DNA from: Branchiostoma lanceolatum
Taxonomy: Eukaryota > Chordata > Leptocardii > Amphioxiformes > Branchiostomatidae
Length of the DNA stretch: 64,000 nt
Direction: 5' to 3'
Assembly (NCBI RefSeq): GCF_035083965.1
Contig: NC_089732.1
Location: forward strand, 5,533,383-5,597,382
Below the pieces are notes generated by a model, which saw only the letters and a program-made list of their open reading frames with translations, had not been told where the DNA came from and searched no databases. The translations under genes were made by a program, and so were the position numbers. This document shows, in pieces, positions 1 through 27,326 of the stretch (its first letter is position 1; every line of letters starts with the position of its first letter).

Positions 1-2118
1 GGTAGTGATGGCGTTCAGCACTGTCTCCTCATTTCGACTGAAAGTGGTACAAACATACAGGTTTATCAGAAACATGATTGCATGTATATGTACCTATCTG
101 GGAAAAGACAAGTTAGTGCAATAGTTAAAAGTCAAATGATGGATACTATCTAATGATACAAAATATTGCTGTGGGGTAATTGAATATCAGGGGCATATAA
201 ACAAGATGAAGACCGGAGCTGTAATGAAACAAACAATATATAAAATTATTCAATAATTCAGTCCTAAAATCCTAATCATGGTTCAGGTGACCTTAAAGGC
301 ACCCAGAGCATTTTATGAGACTTGAAAACTGGAAATATTCTAGTTGCTGTAATCTTTATGAAGTTGACATTTAAAAAATTTGCCACTGTTTACCACATTT
401 CCATCCGGATTTCTTATCAAAAGTGCTCAAAAGTGGTACAAAAAAATAAGATAAATGGTGATCTTTTAGTTTCACGTGCCTAGTGTAATTAGACCGATAC
501 CATAGCCCTGCCCACCTCCGTCAAAACGTAGAAATGCAAAATTAAAACATAAAAATGCAAATATTTGACGGACATGCAGTCACACCGCTAATTTTGATGG
601 ACAGTCAGGATCAGTCTATTAGGGCTTGGATTTTCTATCACTACTCACCACACAACGACATCGTATCTTTGCTCCTTTAATGTCGATATGTAATGGTATA
701 GTGTTATTGAAACTTACTATGTGTAGGAATGACAAGAAAGTGGATTTTTTTATTCAAGTTTCAAGCCTCATGAAATGCTCTGGATGCCTTTAATGAAAAC
801 ATGATTGACAAGATGAGGCCTAGTCACCTTTGCAAATGTTGCAAGGAACCAGTGTAAGGGAGAAACCTACCTTGACAGACATTGGATGACGAGGTCCACA
901 CCTCCATTTGCTAGAATGTGTTCTTTGTTCTGTTTATCTGCAAAATGGAAAAAGAAATTAGAATTTTCAAAAGAGATAAAACCACTGCCCAGAAATAAGT
1001 AGCTAATATACTTATGGTGGTACGATAAATACTAGTTAAACATTACCTTTTTAAAGCTAAAAAGATAATCAAAAGATAATTGTGAGCTCCTAAAGAAAGA
1101 CAAGTATAACCATTGACAATTTCATAATCTACACAAGCACAAGACATTTCCTGAAAAGGAAAAATGACACACAGAACAAACATACAGTAACAACAAAATG
1201 TACAACGCTTCCACTTACCAAGAGCCAAGTTGCACAGACCACCGATTCCAAACTCTACTAGCCTCTCGTTTTCCTCTGTTAGAGAATCTGTATGGTAGTA
1301 ACAGACATACCAGTAATTGTACAAATTGACATCCATATCTAATATCAGTCATGTATAGGCAAATACTTGTACCTTTGGCAAGGTTACATACACATGACTT
1401 ATGCATCTTAAAGTTTTCTGTCAGAATGTGGAGAACAGCACCTAAAATGAGGGAATACATGTATATTACATCTTTGACACTCACCTAGAAACATGTCAAT
1501 GACATTGAGTTTCCTGAGATGTTCATAGTTGATGGGGTCGTAGGCAAAATTTGCCAGGTTGGCTAAAACTTGTTCCTTGCAATCTGAAAAATATGTATGA
1601 TTGTACTATAAGAACTCATCACTGGCTCACAAAATCTGCATCTGCAGTACTAAGAACGTTTTCTTTTTGAATGGGGTATCTGAGAAGCCTGACCTGGTAG
1701 ACAGGCCTGGTGGACTGGCCTGGTGGCCTGTCCACCAGGCCAGTCCAGCTTTTTCTGCAAACCCTGTTTTCTACAATCTTACAAACACACAAATCATCTG
1801 AAAATTTTTCAGCCTGCTTCAGTTAAAGTCTGAAACAACGCATCTCCAAGCAGATGCTGGGCTGGAAAAATCTCATTAAGATTTTCCTCCTAACATCTGC
1901 TTGCAGATCATGAAATAACTAAAAATTTAATGACAATAATTTCTACTAATTCCAGTGCTAGATTCCTATACTTTAAAGCTAGAGAATTTAGGATACTTCA
2001 ATGCCTTACCTTCTTTATCAGTGTCCTGAAACTCTGTGACCAGGGACTGGAGGTATTGTAACCGCCCCACACCGGACTGACCGGTTTTCTTCTCCAGGTA
2101 TTCTTGGCTGCTGAACAT
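1..2118 (-). CDS. ARMC7: ARMC7, armadillo repeat-containing protein 7 (5' part, truncated by window edge)
   Basis: Exons on the minus strand are 2118-2010, 1583-1485, 1287-1219, 937-871 and 37-1, and the gene continues past the left edge. All borders are GT..AG and the frame is continuous. The start is MFSSQEYLEKKTGQSGVGRL, followed by QYLQSLVTEFQDTDKE. Later exons give DCKEQVLANLANFAYDP, then DSLTEENERLVEFGIGGLCN and RNEETVLNAITT. These closely match human ARMC7 (VGRLGYLQALVTEF..., [33 protein letters not shown]). The family is a small (about 200 aa) armadillo-repeat protein linked to the spliceosome in vertebrates. About 127 residues are encoded here; the C-terminal third is outside. The gene is head-to-head with PRKAA, with 1.1 kb between the two start codons. 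The ATG at 2118 is the first one in frame with the conserved part. Confidence 0.93.
1692..1748. repeat. GC-rich hairpin in ARMC7 intron
   Basis: CTGGACTGGCC-type arms: TGGACTGGCCTGGTGG (1711 on) is followed by CCACCAGGCCAGTCCA. It is not transposon-flanked as far as I can see. Confidence 0.6.
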
Positions 2119-18460
<16,342 letters not shown>

Positions 18461-20452
18461 GGAGTAGTGTCCACATCAATGGTGTTATACAGAAAGTCTC
18501 AACATGAAGACAGAGTCAAGAATGGAACTATGGCCCTACTGAAGACAGCTTACAGTGTGTATATAGTATTGGAAACACAGTTGTGGAATCTGTAGAAGTG
18601 CCAGCGTCTTATTTGGCAGCCTAAAACAGCACGCTTGAACATGACTTGGTTTTATCTTGTATTTTAAATCAGACATCGTCACAGCACTGCACAACCTGAC
18701 ACAACACAGCCCTCACATAAAGCTTGTGGTTTAAAGAAAGTTATGAACACAATTTTATCAATAATAAATGAGAAATCTTTATGCAAGGCTTCCTAAGTTA
18801 CCACAATCAGTTCTTCTGAAGTTTTCATTTCTTAGGACAGGTTTGGTAATACTTACATTTTGAAAGACTCAGGTCTTGAGCTATCATTCTCAACTTAAAC
18901 ACATTCATGTACCCTTCCTCATTTTTATCTTTCAAACCTTGTGTTCTGTAATTTGTATAACAACTATAACGTTATATTTACAGCACAAAAGTTTATTTGT
19001 AACTTATAGATTTGAAAATAACCAAAATTTTACAATGGCTGCAGCAATGGAATGGGACATAAAGAGTGCACTGCTGAAAGAAATTTGTGAATAGTGTTGT
19101 ATATGGTCTTGGAAAGACGCAGTGGAAAGAAATGAAGAAATACTGAATGTAGCCAGAGGTGGTTTCCACAACTACCTGAGCTGCAGAACGCAGTGGATCA
19201 TCATCATATGGTCTTGGTAGGATTAACCTTCAACTTGCTGAGGTAGCCTTTTGGCAGCACTTTGTACTGGTTATAAAGCCTTGCAGCAGGGAGAAGGTTA
19301 AGTGTATGTACAAGGGCCAAATGCATTAAGATTACGCCATTGTATATAATTTATAGTTTCTGGATTCCTTTGCAAAGTACAGCACTAAAGAGAGTTCTTA
19401 CTGAAAATAAGACTCAAACATTGTACACATGTAACTCACACATGTGACACAAGACAAATTAAAAGGATTATTGTTGGAAAGCACAATGATTAATCACTTT
19501 AATGTCAAATCAAAAGTTTTGCTGGCAATTAAAACAACTGAAAATGTTTGGCAGTAGTGGTGAATTAGTTATTTCTGATGATTATAAATCATCGTCATGT
19601 ATAAAGGCATGCTAAGATCACAAATAGAACTAAAGCTAGCTGTGGTTACAATTACAATACAGTGTATTGGTGTGTGCAATGAGATGTTTGTCTGTACTTT
19701 GTAGTGTATATATTGCAATAGAAAGGCTAGTTCGCCTATAAAGATTACGCTTTAGCTATCAATAGCAAATTATAATTGTGAATATGAAAAATATCTGCTC
19801 CAGCCAAGAGACATGCTTTGCATATTATCAAACAAAGATATACGAATGCCAAATTAATCTTTGGTATGAATATGTTAACTTTGCTTTTTAGTTAGTCTTT
19901 GTAACTTGGTGACATTTGTACTTCTGTAAGTGGCTGGTATATCACTATGTACATCTACATGTATGAGATGCAAAATATATCAATTTGTGCTTTATCCCTT
20001 CTCTGATTTGTGTTGTTACTTCTGCAATCTTTAGTTTGGGTAAAGCAGGTATTTAAGTGTGAGGGAAGTCTCATAGCACCTTAGGATGAGTGTCATATCA
20101 TGTATTTGTCATGTTAAAGTGGCGTCAAAGTATGCTAACTTGCGTGTATGCATGTATTTATGGCAGCCTAAACAACTATATACCACACTAAGTGGTAAGA
20201 AAGGGTGTGAAACTACACTTGTACAAGGTATTAATCAAAAGAAACGGGCAGTAATGTTGTATCATCTGGTTTAATCCACTGTACAATCTCAAGTATATAA
20301 AGTGAGGATTTGAGGGTTTTTTTCAGAATCAATAGACATTGTCAACCTTCAAAGCAAATTCCTAAAACAAAAAATGACAATTTTCAGGAACATCCAATCA
20401 TAAATTATTTTCCATTTAATACATCTAATAAAGCACTACATAAACACATGTT
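18461..20452. other. Convergent intergenic region between PRKAA and TSEN34
   Basis: Contains the 3' UTR of PRKAA and, from the other side, of TSEN34. No conserved ORF was seen. A short repeat of the TTAACCTT...AAGGTTAA family lies at about 19225-19305. A minus-strand ATTAAA (plus-strand TTTAAT at about 20415) is a possible TSEN34 poly(A) signal, 40 bases past its stop. Confidence 0.5.
18763..18768 (+). terminator. Candidate poly(A) signal of PRKAA
   Basis: AATAAA about 300 bases after the PRKAA stop codon, in AT-rich DNA. It is the first canonical hexamer noticed downstream; use is inferred. Confidence 0.4.
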
Positions 20453-22492
20453 TCAGTTCATCCCTGTCCATTGGAGAGATGTGTAGTTAATTTCTCCAGT
20501 CTCGCTCTCTGAGCATAACAACACAGTTTTCTTCACGTTAGATCCCAGCCTTCCGAGTCTCACTATATCCAGGGCCTCCATGTTCTCAGTTCTCGGCCGA
20601 CAAACTGCAATGTAGAAGGAGTGGTACCGGAAGGGATCCCCGGGGTACACCAGAAAGTCACCGCCAAATTTCCCACCACTGGTCAGAAAGTAGCCCTTCT
20701 CCCACAGGTCCTGGAAAACGTGGCATCTCAGTGCCTCTGTGTCTGTGGTCGGGTAGTTCCAGGGAATGGTTTCTTGAGTTTCTTCGGAAACTTGTTCTGT
20801 TGGTTGGAGGAAGGAAGAGAATGTCAGAGGTTAGCTTGAAAGTTTAGCTGTCTTGGTTCTTGGAAGAAGTGATTCAAAAACAGAATTTTAACTGATATGC
20901 TGCAATGCAACTTGCCAGTCATCTCAGCTCTAGGTATATACGGGGTACTGAAAATAAAATACACAAATTGAGATTTGAATCACCACACATGGGGTTAGCA
21001 CGTTCCATGTACTTCTTCAGGCCAACCAGAGTTGGCACACAAGTGGATTTGCTGGGGCAATGTGCGTGCCAACTCCATGCATGGGGGAAGTAATACACGC
21101 ACATCATCGGCACATGCCAAGCCTGCTTTAAACTTTTTGTATAAGTGCCAGATTTTGTGAAAGCCATCACCCTATGTAAGGTAGCAAAGACATTATGCGA
21201 TGATACATCCATAACATCTGTGACCACAAAGTCTTCTTATATTACCTGTCATAATCTGCACCAGAAAGGCCTGTTCATTGTAACCTGTCGTCTTTTCCAG
21301 CTTAGCCTCTAACTCTTTCATCTCTTCAACAGACAACCTTGGCTCCTCCTCCTCTTCATGTTCATCCCAAGTTGAACTTGTGACATCACTGGTAGACACT
21401 GAACTTGAACTTTCGTCATCTGCCTTTTCCTTTTGTGCAAGCTTTTTTCTTTTGGCCGCTCGTCCCTTGGCGATGACACTGGCCATTTCGTGGAGTTTCC
21501 TCTTCCTGTCGTTCCTACAGATCTCAGCTTGTTCCCTGAAACTCTGCTGCCTGTGTTCTGTTACAGCTTGAGCAGCGTCTTCGCCAGTCTTAGGAGGGAT
21601 GTTTCCATCAAGTAACCTGGGAAAATAATTCAGTGCTATAAGCCGGTTCATGGTTCCAACTGCCCATGCACAGTGAGATGCCTTGTTTGTAATATTGCAA
21701 AGGTGAGGGCCCCTACCTAATGTAAACAGTTCTTGTCTAGACCATGCTTACATGTCCAGACATGTTTTGTTTCGTCTTAAGGGCCTTATCCTTAGACAAA
21801 TTATATACAATGCATCTTGCTGCACAAATGCAGTTGGGAACATTTTTTTTTTTCCATATCAGGTGGCTGATAAAGAATTTAGGAATAAATCTGTTACTGT
21901 ACTCTATCTGCAATAAAAGATCTTCATAATTATATAAGTCGTATTGGTACTTTCTAGTGATAAAAAAGTTTCGGTTACTAGTAGATGAGGTAGTAAGGTT
22001 ACTAGTTGTGGTATCAAATGAAATCAAGTTAGAATTGAAAATAAAACTTTAAGAAGAAATTCATTACGCATAGATCTTGGTAAATTTGGTAACGTTACTA
22101 CATTACTCAAGAAGATTGATTTTAAACCGCCCATTTTAAACCTCCTTGCTCTACTTTACACAAAAGTTTTGGATTTAAACCCCTCCATGATGTAATCTCC
22201 AAGCAGATGTTAGGGTGGAGCCCGGTTAAGTTTTCAGATCGGCTTTTCTGACAGCCCTCTACAGTTGTTCACCCCCACCATCTGTACTTTACCTGGCTAT
22301 GCCTTTATTGAGCAGTAACGTGGTCTCCTCCGGCATGAGCTGGAGCGGCCGTCCTAGCCTGACGTTCTGCCGGGGTAGGCGGGGGAGGGCCCCCACGAAC
22401 GTGCCGACGATTCGGTGGCGTTCCCGCAAGTCACAGGCGGCCGAAGCGTTCCAGACATACACGTTGCCGTGGCACAGATACAGGTCTATCAT
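20453..22492 (-). CDS. TSEN34: TSEN34, catalytic subunit of the tRNA-splicing endonuclease
   Basis: Three exons on the minus strand, 22492-22293, 21616-21246 and 20796-20453, give 304 aa (human about 310). The N-terminus has the TSEN34 pattern HRIVGTFVGALPRLPRQNVR and LGRPLQLMPEE. The middle is a charged, acidic and lysine-rich linker with a run of four Ser and five Glu. The C-terminal endonuclease fold contains LWEKGYFLTSGGKFGGDFLV, then YPGDPFRYHSFYIAVC and GRLGSNVKKTVLLC, ending YTSLQW. The expected catalytic triad is present: Tyr in LVYPGD, His in RYHSFY and Lys in NVKKT, matching human Tyr247, His255 and Lys286. The protein cuts the 3' splice site of intron-containing pre-tRNAs in a complex with TSEN2, TSEN54 and TSEN15. 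Its start is 552 bases from the divergent NAPG start. A TTCTGTTGACTCAG stretch just before the ATG looks like a splice acceptor, so a 5' UTR intron is possible. Confidence 0.95.
21650..21840. repeat. Same repeat family, TSEN34 intron copy
   Basis: GTTCCAACTGCCCATGCACA, CAGTTCTTGTCTAGACCATG, AATGCATCTTGCTGCACAAA; about the same length as the 13541 copy. Confidence 0.7.
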
Positions 22493-23044
22493 CCTGGCCT
22501 GTGCTGAGTCAACAGAAAATGTCAGAATATGTTGATCAAACTTCCGAAACTTGACAGAATTCGAAGTTGAAGTTGTGATTGCATGTGCCGACGGGTCAAA
22601 GTTTACAGGAATGTTACATTTTTACAAACAGGGAGGTTTGATTGGCAAAAGAAATTAAGTTGTCAGAAGAATAAAACCGCATCTTTGAAAAGTTACCAAT
22701 CTTTAGTGATAAATATAAACTGACTTATATTTTGAGTGTAGGTATCATATCGTTAACTCGTATTTTATCCAAAATTGTTGAAAATGTATTGTTGACATTT
22801 TGGGAAGGTCGATGGCCGCATCACTACCTGTTTTCATATTTCTCCGCGTTTTTGGACAAGTATAAAACGCCAATATCATAACGTGAGAGCATCATATTCA
22901 ATTATGTTTTGTATCTACAATATCAGTTACAGCATTCATTTTCTAAACGAGAAGTTTTTATGGTCACAACTGGCCTATGGCTATGGGTTGGGGATTTTTT
23001 TCTTCGCGTAATGATAAAAACTCAATGACGCAACCAGTTTCATC
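22493..23044. promoter_or_regulatory. Candidate bidirectional promoter between TSEN34 and NAPG
   Basis: A 552-base gap separates two divergent start codons. No ORF or repeat of note lies in it and the 3' half is AT-rich. Shared promoter function is inferred from spacing and orientation; no core element was identified. Confidence 0.4.
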
Positions 23045-24013
23045 ATGGCTGCCGACCGACGTGTAGCGGAGGGACTAGAGCACCTAAAAGAAGCCGAAAA
23101 ATGCATGAAAACGTCCTTCTTCAAATGGAAGGCCGACTACGACGGTGCAGCGTCTGCTTACACCAAAGCAGGTACATGTTTCAAGTCTGCGAAGTCCTAC
23201 GATCAAGCCAGGCAAGCATTCCTAAAAGCGGCTGAGTGCAACGTCCAGAATAACGTTATGTTCCACGCTGGAAAGGCATACGAACAGGCAGGCATGATGT
23301 GTAAGGAACTAAACGACCTGAACCGAGCTGCACAACTGATAGAGAAGGCAGGGCACCTTTACAGAGAGCACGGAGTACCAGACACCGCAGCTTCTACATT
23401 TGATAGAGTAGCCAAGATGCTAGAGCCTACCAATCCACAGAAAGCCGTGGACTACTACCTGATAGGCAGTGACATCACCGAGTGTGAGGACAGACCTAGA
23501 CAGGCTGCCGACTTCCAGAAGAAAGCTGCAAAGCTTTTAGTCAGAATGGGGAACTACGACAGAGCAGTGGAAGTCCTGAAGACCGAGAAGAAGTTCCAGA
23601 TCGAAGGCGAAAACGCACCAGAAGTGAGCAGAGTGACGGTAGAGTTGGTACTGTGTCAACTCGCGAGAGGTGACTTTGTCGCGGCGGATAAAGCCTACAA
23701 GGATGCATACGGCATTCCAGGGTTCACTGAAAGCGATCACTGCCGGGAGTTGGCGGAGCTACTGGATGCGTATGACGAGAACGACCAGGACCGTCTCTCG
23801 TCCGTGGCAGCCCGCCCGATGTTCAAGTTCATGGACAACGACTATGCCAAGTTGGCGCGCAGTCTGCAGGCCCCGGGGGGTGGGGAAGGGGGGAAGAAAA
23901 AGAAGGCGGCGTTGTTGGATGAGGGGATCGAAGAAGGGATGGAGAAGGGACAGTTAGAAAACCAGGAGGTTGGAGGAGAGGATGAGGATGAGTTTGAAGG
24001 AGGACTTTGCTGA
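23045..24013 (+). CDS. NAPG: Gamma-soluble NSF attachment protein (gamma-SNAP), intronless
   Basis: One uninterrupted 322-aa ORF (human gamma-SNAP is 312 aa). It aligns throughout: RRVAEGLEHLKEAEKCMKTS, FFKWKADYDGAASAY, AGKAYEQAGMM, VPDTAASTFDR, YGIPGFTES, FKFMDNDYAKLARSLQAPGG, an acidic tail and the hallmark C-terminal EFEGGLC. The fold is an all-helical TPR-like solenoid; SNAPs recruit NSF to SNARE complexes for disassembly in membrane traffic. The start context TCATCATGGCT is favourable. All other complete genes here are split, and vertebrate NAPG has many introns, so an intronless copy is odd. No stop or frameshift is present, so it appears functional. Candidate poly(A) signal AATAAA lies at 24340-24345. 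Confidence 0.96.
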   Translation: MAADRRVAEGLEHLKEAEKCMKTSFFKWKADYDGAASAYTKAGTCFKSAKSYDQARQAFLKAAECNVQNNVMFHAGKAYEQAGMMCKELNDLNRAAQLIEKAGHLYREHGVPDTAASTFDRVAKMLEPTNPQKAVDYYLIGSDITECEDRPRQAADFQKKAAKLLVRMGNYDRAVEVLKTEKKFQIEGENAPEVSRVTVELVLCQLARGDFVAADKAYKDAYGIPGFTESDHCRELAELLDAYDENDQDRLSSVAARPMFKFMDNDYAKLARSLQAPGGGEGGKKKKAALLDEGIEEGMEKGQLENQEVGGEDEDEFEGGLC

Positions 24014-24339
24014 TCTTGAGTTTTTAGAATGACAAAAAAAGCCCCATTGTTCTCACTTAGAGATATGTGTTACTGTATCAGTCCAGTATACACTATGCAG
24101 TTGATTGTCAAGTACATTATCAGTGTATGCGATTTAGAATACAACTACACTTTTGTCTTTTATTTATTTAAATCCAAAATCTAATATCAAGAAAGCTTTC
24201 CAAAACTGCTTATTGCCTGTACTTATGCTGTACTTAAATCAAATTCCAAATGCTAGAGGAAAATAGCTTAGAATTTGTTTGTTACAATCTTTCATTTAAT
24301 AATTTTCCTCACTACATATAGTCAATTTGTTGACTTATG

Positions 24340-24345
24340 AATAAA
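24340..24345 (+). terminator. Candidate poly(A) signal of NAPG
   Basis: AATAAA 327 bases after the NAPG stop. Further AATAAA copies follow near 24793 and 24865, inside a tandem duplication. Confidence 0.4.
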
Positions 24346-24714
24346 GATGCAAAATGTTTAGCTGTGGTATACGTAGCATTAGGTACGTTTTCAGATAAAT
24401 GTTACAGTGACTGTAAAATATATACACAAATATATCTATATCAAATGTATGTTACATGAATGTGATGGGCTCCAGTGTTTCTCTCAGTATTGTTCAGTAA
24501 CTGTAACTGTACTTTGTGTAATCTGGTTCCCTGTAATTGTGCTGAATTGAAACTGAAATCTTAAAATCAACTAGATACCTCATTTTGAGTAATCCAGAAT
24601 GGGATTCAACGAAAAGACAGTACTTTAGCAAAAGATTTCAGTCAGCATATAATTTTGATACACATGTACAATTTCACTTCAACTGTAGCTAGCAGTTTTG
24701 TCACCTGTGTTGTG

Positions 24715-25082
24715 AATTGACAATGTCATTCTAGAATCATGTTAAGCTTCTTCACTCTACTGTGATTGTTTTATCTTCCACGCTCATTGCAAAATAAATT
24801 GAACAGAAATATTGAAACATTGAAACACCTTCACTTTTTGGCTGTGTTTGTCTTGAAAATTACAAATAAAATAGAATGTAGACTTTGTGCATTGGATTGA
24901 CATTGTCATCCTACTCCTAGGATCATGTTAAACTTTCTCACTCTACCTGTGATTGTGTTACCTTCCACGATCATTGCAAAAGATACTGAACAGAAAGATT
25001 AAAACATTGAAACACATTCATTTCTTGGCTGTGTTTTTCTTGAGAATTAGATATAAAACTGAACAGAGACTTTGGAGTGTCA
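24715..25082. repeat. Two-copy tandem duplication, unit about 180 bp
   Basis: The stretch TTGACAATGTCATTCTA... at about 24716 recurs diverged at about 24897, keeping ATCATGTTAA, CTCACTCTAC, TTCCACG.TCATTGCAAAA and TTGGCTGTGTTT in order. It lies downstream of NAPG, possibly in its 3' UTR. Confidence 0.75.
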
Positions 25083-25724
25083 ATTCTTCTGACCTAATGT
25101 CTTCCACTTTCTTTTAATTTCAAGAAGTTGTCACCTACAGAAATAAAGGGTGACTCATCTTGGGTAATGTTATACCTGTAGCTGTGGACCCTCCTGTTCA
25201 TTGTATTGTCTTTCACAATATAGTAAGTTATCGTTAGACATCGTCGTTGTTTTTTGTTTTGTTTTTCAAAGTACCTTTTTCTACTTTTTCCAATATCTAA
25301 TTTAATAGAAAAGGGGGACATCAAGTTTCTGTACCTTCAAAACAGTACAGTACTTTGACCCCTATTTTGTAATGGATTACTCCATATCCCGGCATGCTTC
25401 GCGCACATTTTTGTGCAGAAAACAAAAACGCTCCAAAAGTTAGCTCCTGTCTTTCCACATTTTAGCGTTGCGTTTCTCGGACCTTATGTTAATGTAGGTG
25501 GGTAAAGCTGACGGAAATATGTAAGTATATTGATCTCTTCAAGTAATTATCATTGAGGGGTTCTCGTAACATCAAGCGTTGTAAAGGTTTACGCTAAAGA
25601 AAGTGAGGGGAGGGGGGTGGTCGTTGCTTGACAACCTGAAAACTTTGACTCTCAAAATCTAACACTAAAGTAACACTAACAGGCGCTCAGCGCTCGTAGT
25701 AAAAAAAATCGTTGACTTTATCCT

Positions 25725-25985
25725 TGGTTAAAGGAAACCCAAACAATATTGGGGCCCAAGAATCGGATTTTGAAAGTCAATTTATTTGTAGGCTCGCGAA
25801 ACTAAGGGGATCATCGTACGGCACGTTTTTGCGCCGTTTTAAAAAATTACGGTATGAAGTTATTACGCAAATGTGCTAAATAGTGTTATTAAATTTCACT
25901 ACCATAAAGATTTCAGCATCTTTTTTCTCATATTTTGGGCCCTAATATTGCTTCGGCTGCCTTTAATGATTTGAAAAACTCACTC
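25725..25985 (-). repeat. Dispersed repeat, copy 1 (partner at 55250-55640, opposite orientation)
   Basis: Its reverse complement shares long blocks with 55250-55640: GGGCCCTAATATTGCTT, CTCGCGAAACTAAGG, ACGGCACGTTTTTGCGC and TCGGATTTTGAAAGT. Copy 2 carries about 130 extra bases in the middle, so one copy has an internal deletion or the other an insertion. Type unknown. Confidence 0.75.
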
Positions 25986-26308
25986 CATCCACCATTAAAG
26001 TTAATGCATAGATAAATGATGGCACAGCTGGAGCGACATTACTAAAAGTGAAAACTGTCTCACCGTGCTAACAACGTTGTCAATGACTTTCAACCCAAGA
26101 CTTGAACTGTTTTCAGGTAAGTCACATCTTTTCTCTGTACCACAGTACTCCCTACACCAACGCTTTGCCGTGAGACGTCGAGCAGGAGTGATTCGGGAGA
26201 AAAACCAACGGGTGTTGAGACTTAAGTAGAAGGTCTCATGTTCTTTGTAAAAGCGGGATTTTGGTAGTTTTTAGTGCAGTAGTTAGCTTTGCTTACATGC
26301 GCTTGTGT

Positions 26309-26649
26309 GTCTCCAAGCAGATCTATTGGTGGCAAGGCAGCATCCAAAGGACCAACTAGCCAGTATCCAATTGGGCTGTTCCAAAAAAAAATACAGGGGG
26401 GGTTGACGACACCCCAATCTGTATACCCCCTAAATCCCAGAATCCTGACTACTTCAACCCCCTAAATCCTAGAACCCTAACGATTTCAACCCCCTAAATC
26501 CTAGAATCCTGACTACTCCACACCCCCTAAATCCTAAGTCCAGTCCAACTAGTACGTCATCAACCCCCCTGTATTTTTTGGGGGGAACGGCACATTGCCC
26601 AATGGTTGGCCCTTTGGATACTGCCTTGCCACCATACATCTGCTTGGAC
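26309..26649. mobile_element. Foldback element with GTCTCCAAGCAGAT ends
   Basis: The arms TCCAAGCAGAT..GGTGGCAAGGCAG and ATCCAAAGG.CCAAC at 26311-26400 recur inverted at 26560-26649. The arm tip (CTCCAAGCAGA) resembles the 47204-49510 element. The centre holds about three imperfect copies of a CCCCCTAAATCCTAGAA unit. Non-coding, and no clear target duplication was found. Confidence 0.75.
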
Positions 26650-27326
26650 ATTAGGTTCCATGGGAACAAACCTGATGATGGTAGAATGCGGCACAGAGCT
26701 TGTCAGCTCATTTCTCCTTACTTGTTCATTGAAATTACCCCTGAAAATCTTTCCTAGCGAAGCCCAGCCATGAACTTTCTATGGACAGGAGCTTCTTACT
26801 ACTGAAGGGCAAGGAAGGAGTAACAAAACTGATCATGAGCCAACGTCAGCGTAATGCAGAAGAGATTTTTCAGAATTTACTGTAATACCAATAATTCGGC
26901 TCAATTCGCAATGTAGAACCCCATGTGTGTGGAGAAGGGAAAGACCCTCTCATCATTGCCTTAATCAAGCTTAACAGTACACTTGTAAAATATATGGCAT
27001 CCTGCACTGCATAACACTCAACACACCAGTTTGGAAAATCACCTGCCACCATTCTGTGTGTGGAAATCACTTCAAAATTATACATTTTTACATTTTCAGA
27101 ATCACCAGCATGTGTGCAGCACTCATACTTTTATACCAAGGATGTCTAATCATTCCATACACATACTTACATGGCTTGGATGAACATAAATCACAGTAGA
27201 CAAATGGAGCTTGGCAAGAAAAAGCATGCTTTGGTGCAAACTGCAATGCGCATGCTTGGATTTTGCTTGAGTGAGAAAGTTTAAAAGAGACATGATTTAA
27301 TTCAAAATCGAAACTTGTCTCTTTAG

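Larger units (their letters stand above)
25083..27326. other. Intergenic region upstream of IFT74
   Basis: No conserved ORF was recognised. It holds a dispersed repeat (about 25725-25985) and a foldback element (26309-26649). The IFT74 transcription start and initiator exon should lie here, because the first recognised IFT74 exon enters mid-codon, but I could not place them. Confidence 0.5.

Noticed and set aside
21380..21615. Plus-strand ORFs opposite TSEN34 exon 2
   Set aside because: Antisense shadows of the charged TSEN34 linker.
23537..23957. Minus and plus alternative-frame ORFs inside NAPG
   Set aside because: Shadows of the NAPG reading frame.
24014..24345. Poly(A) remnant proving NAPG is a retrocopy
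   Set aside because: Only a 7-base A run occurs after the stop, too short to support retrotransposition.
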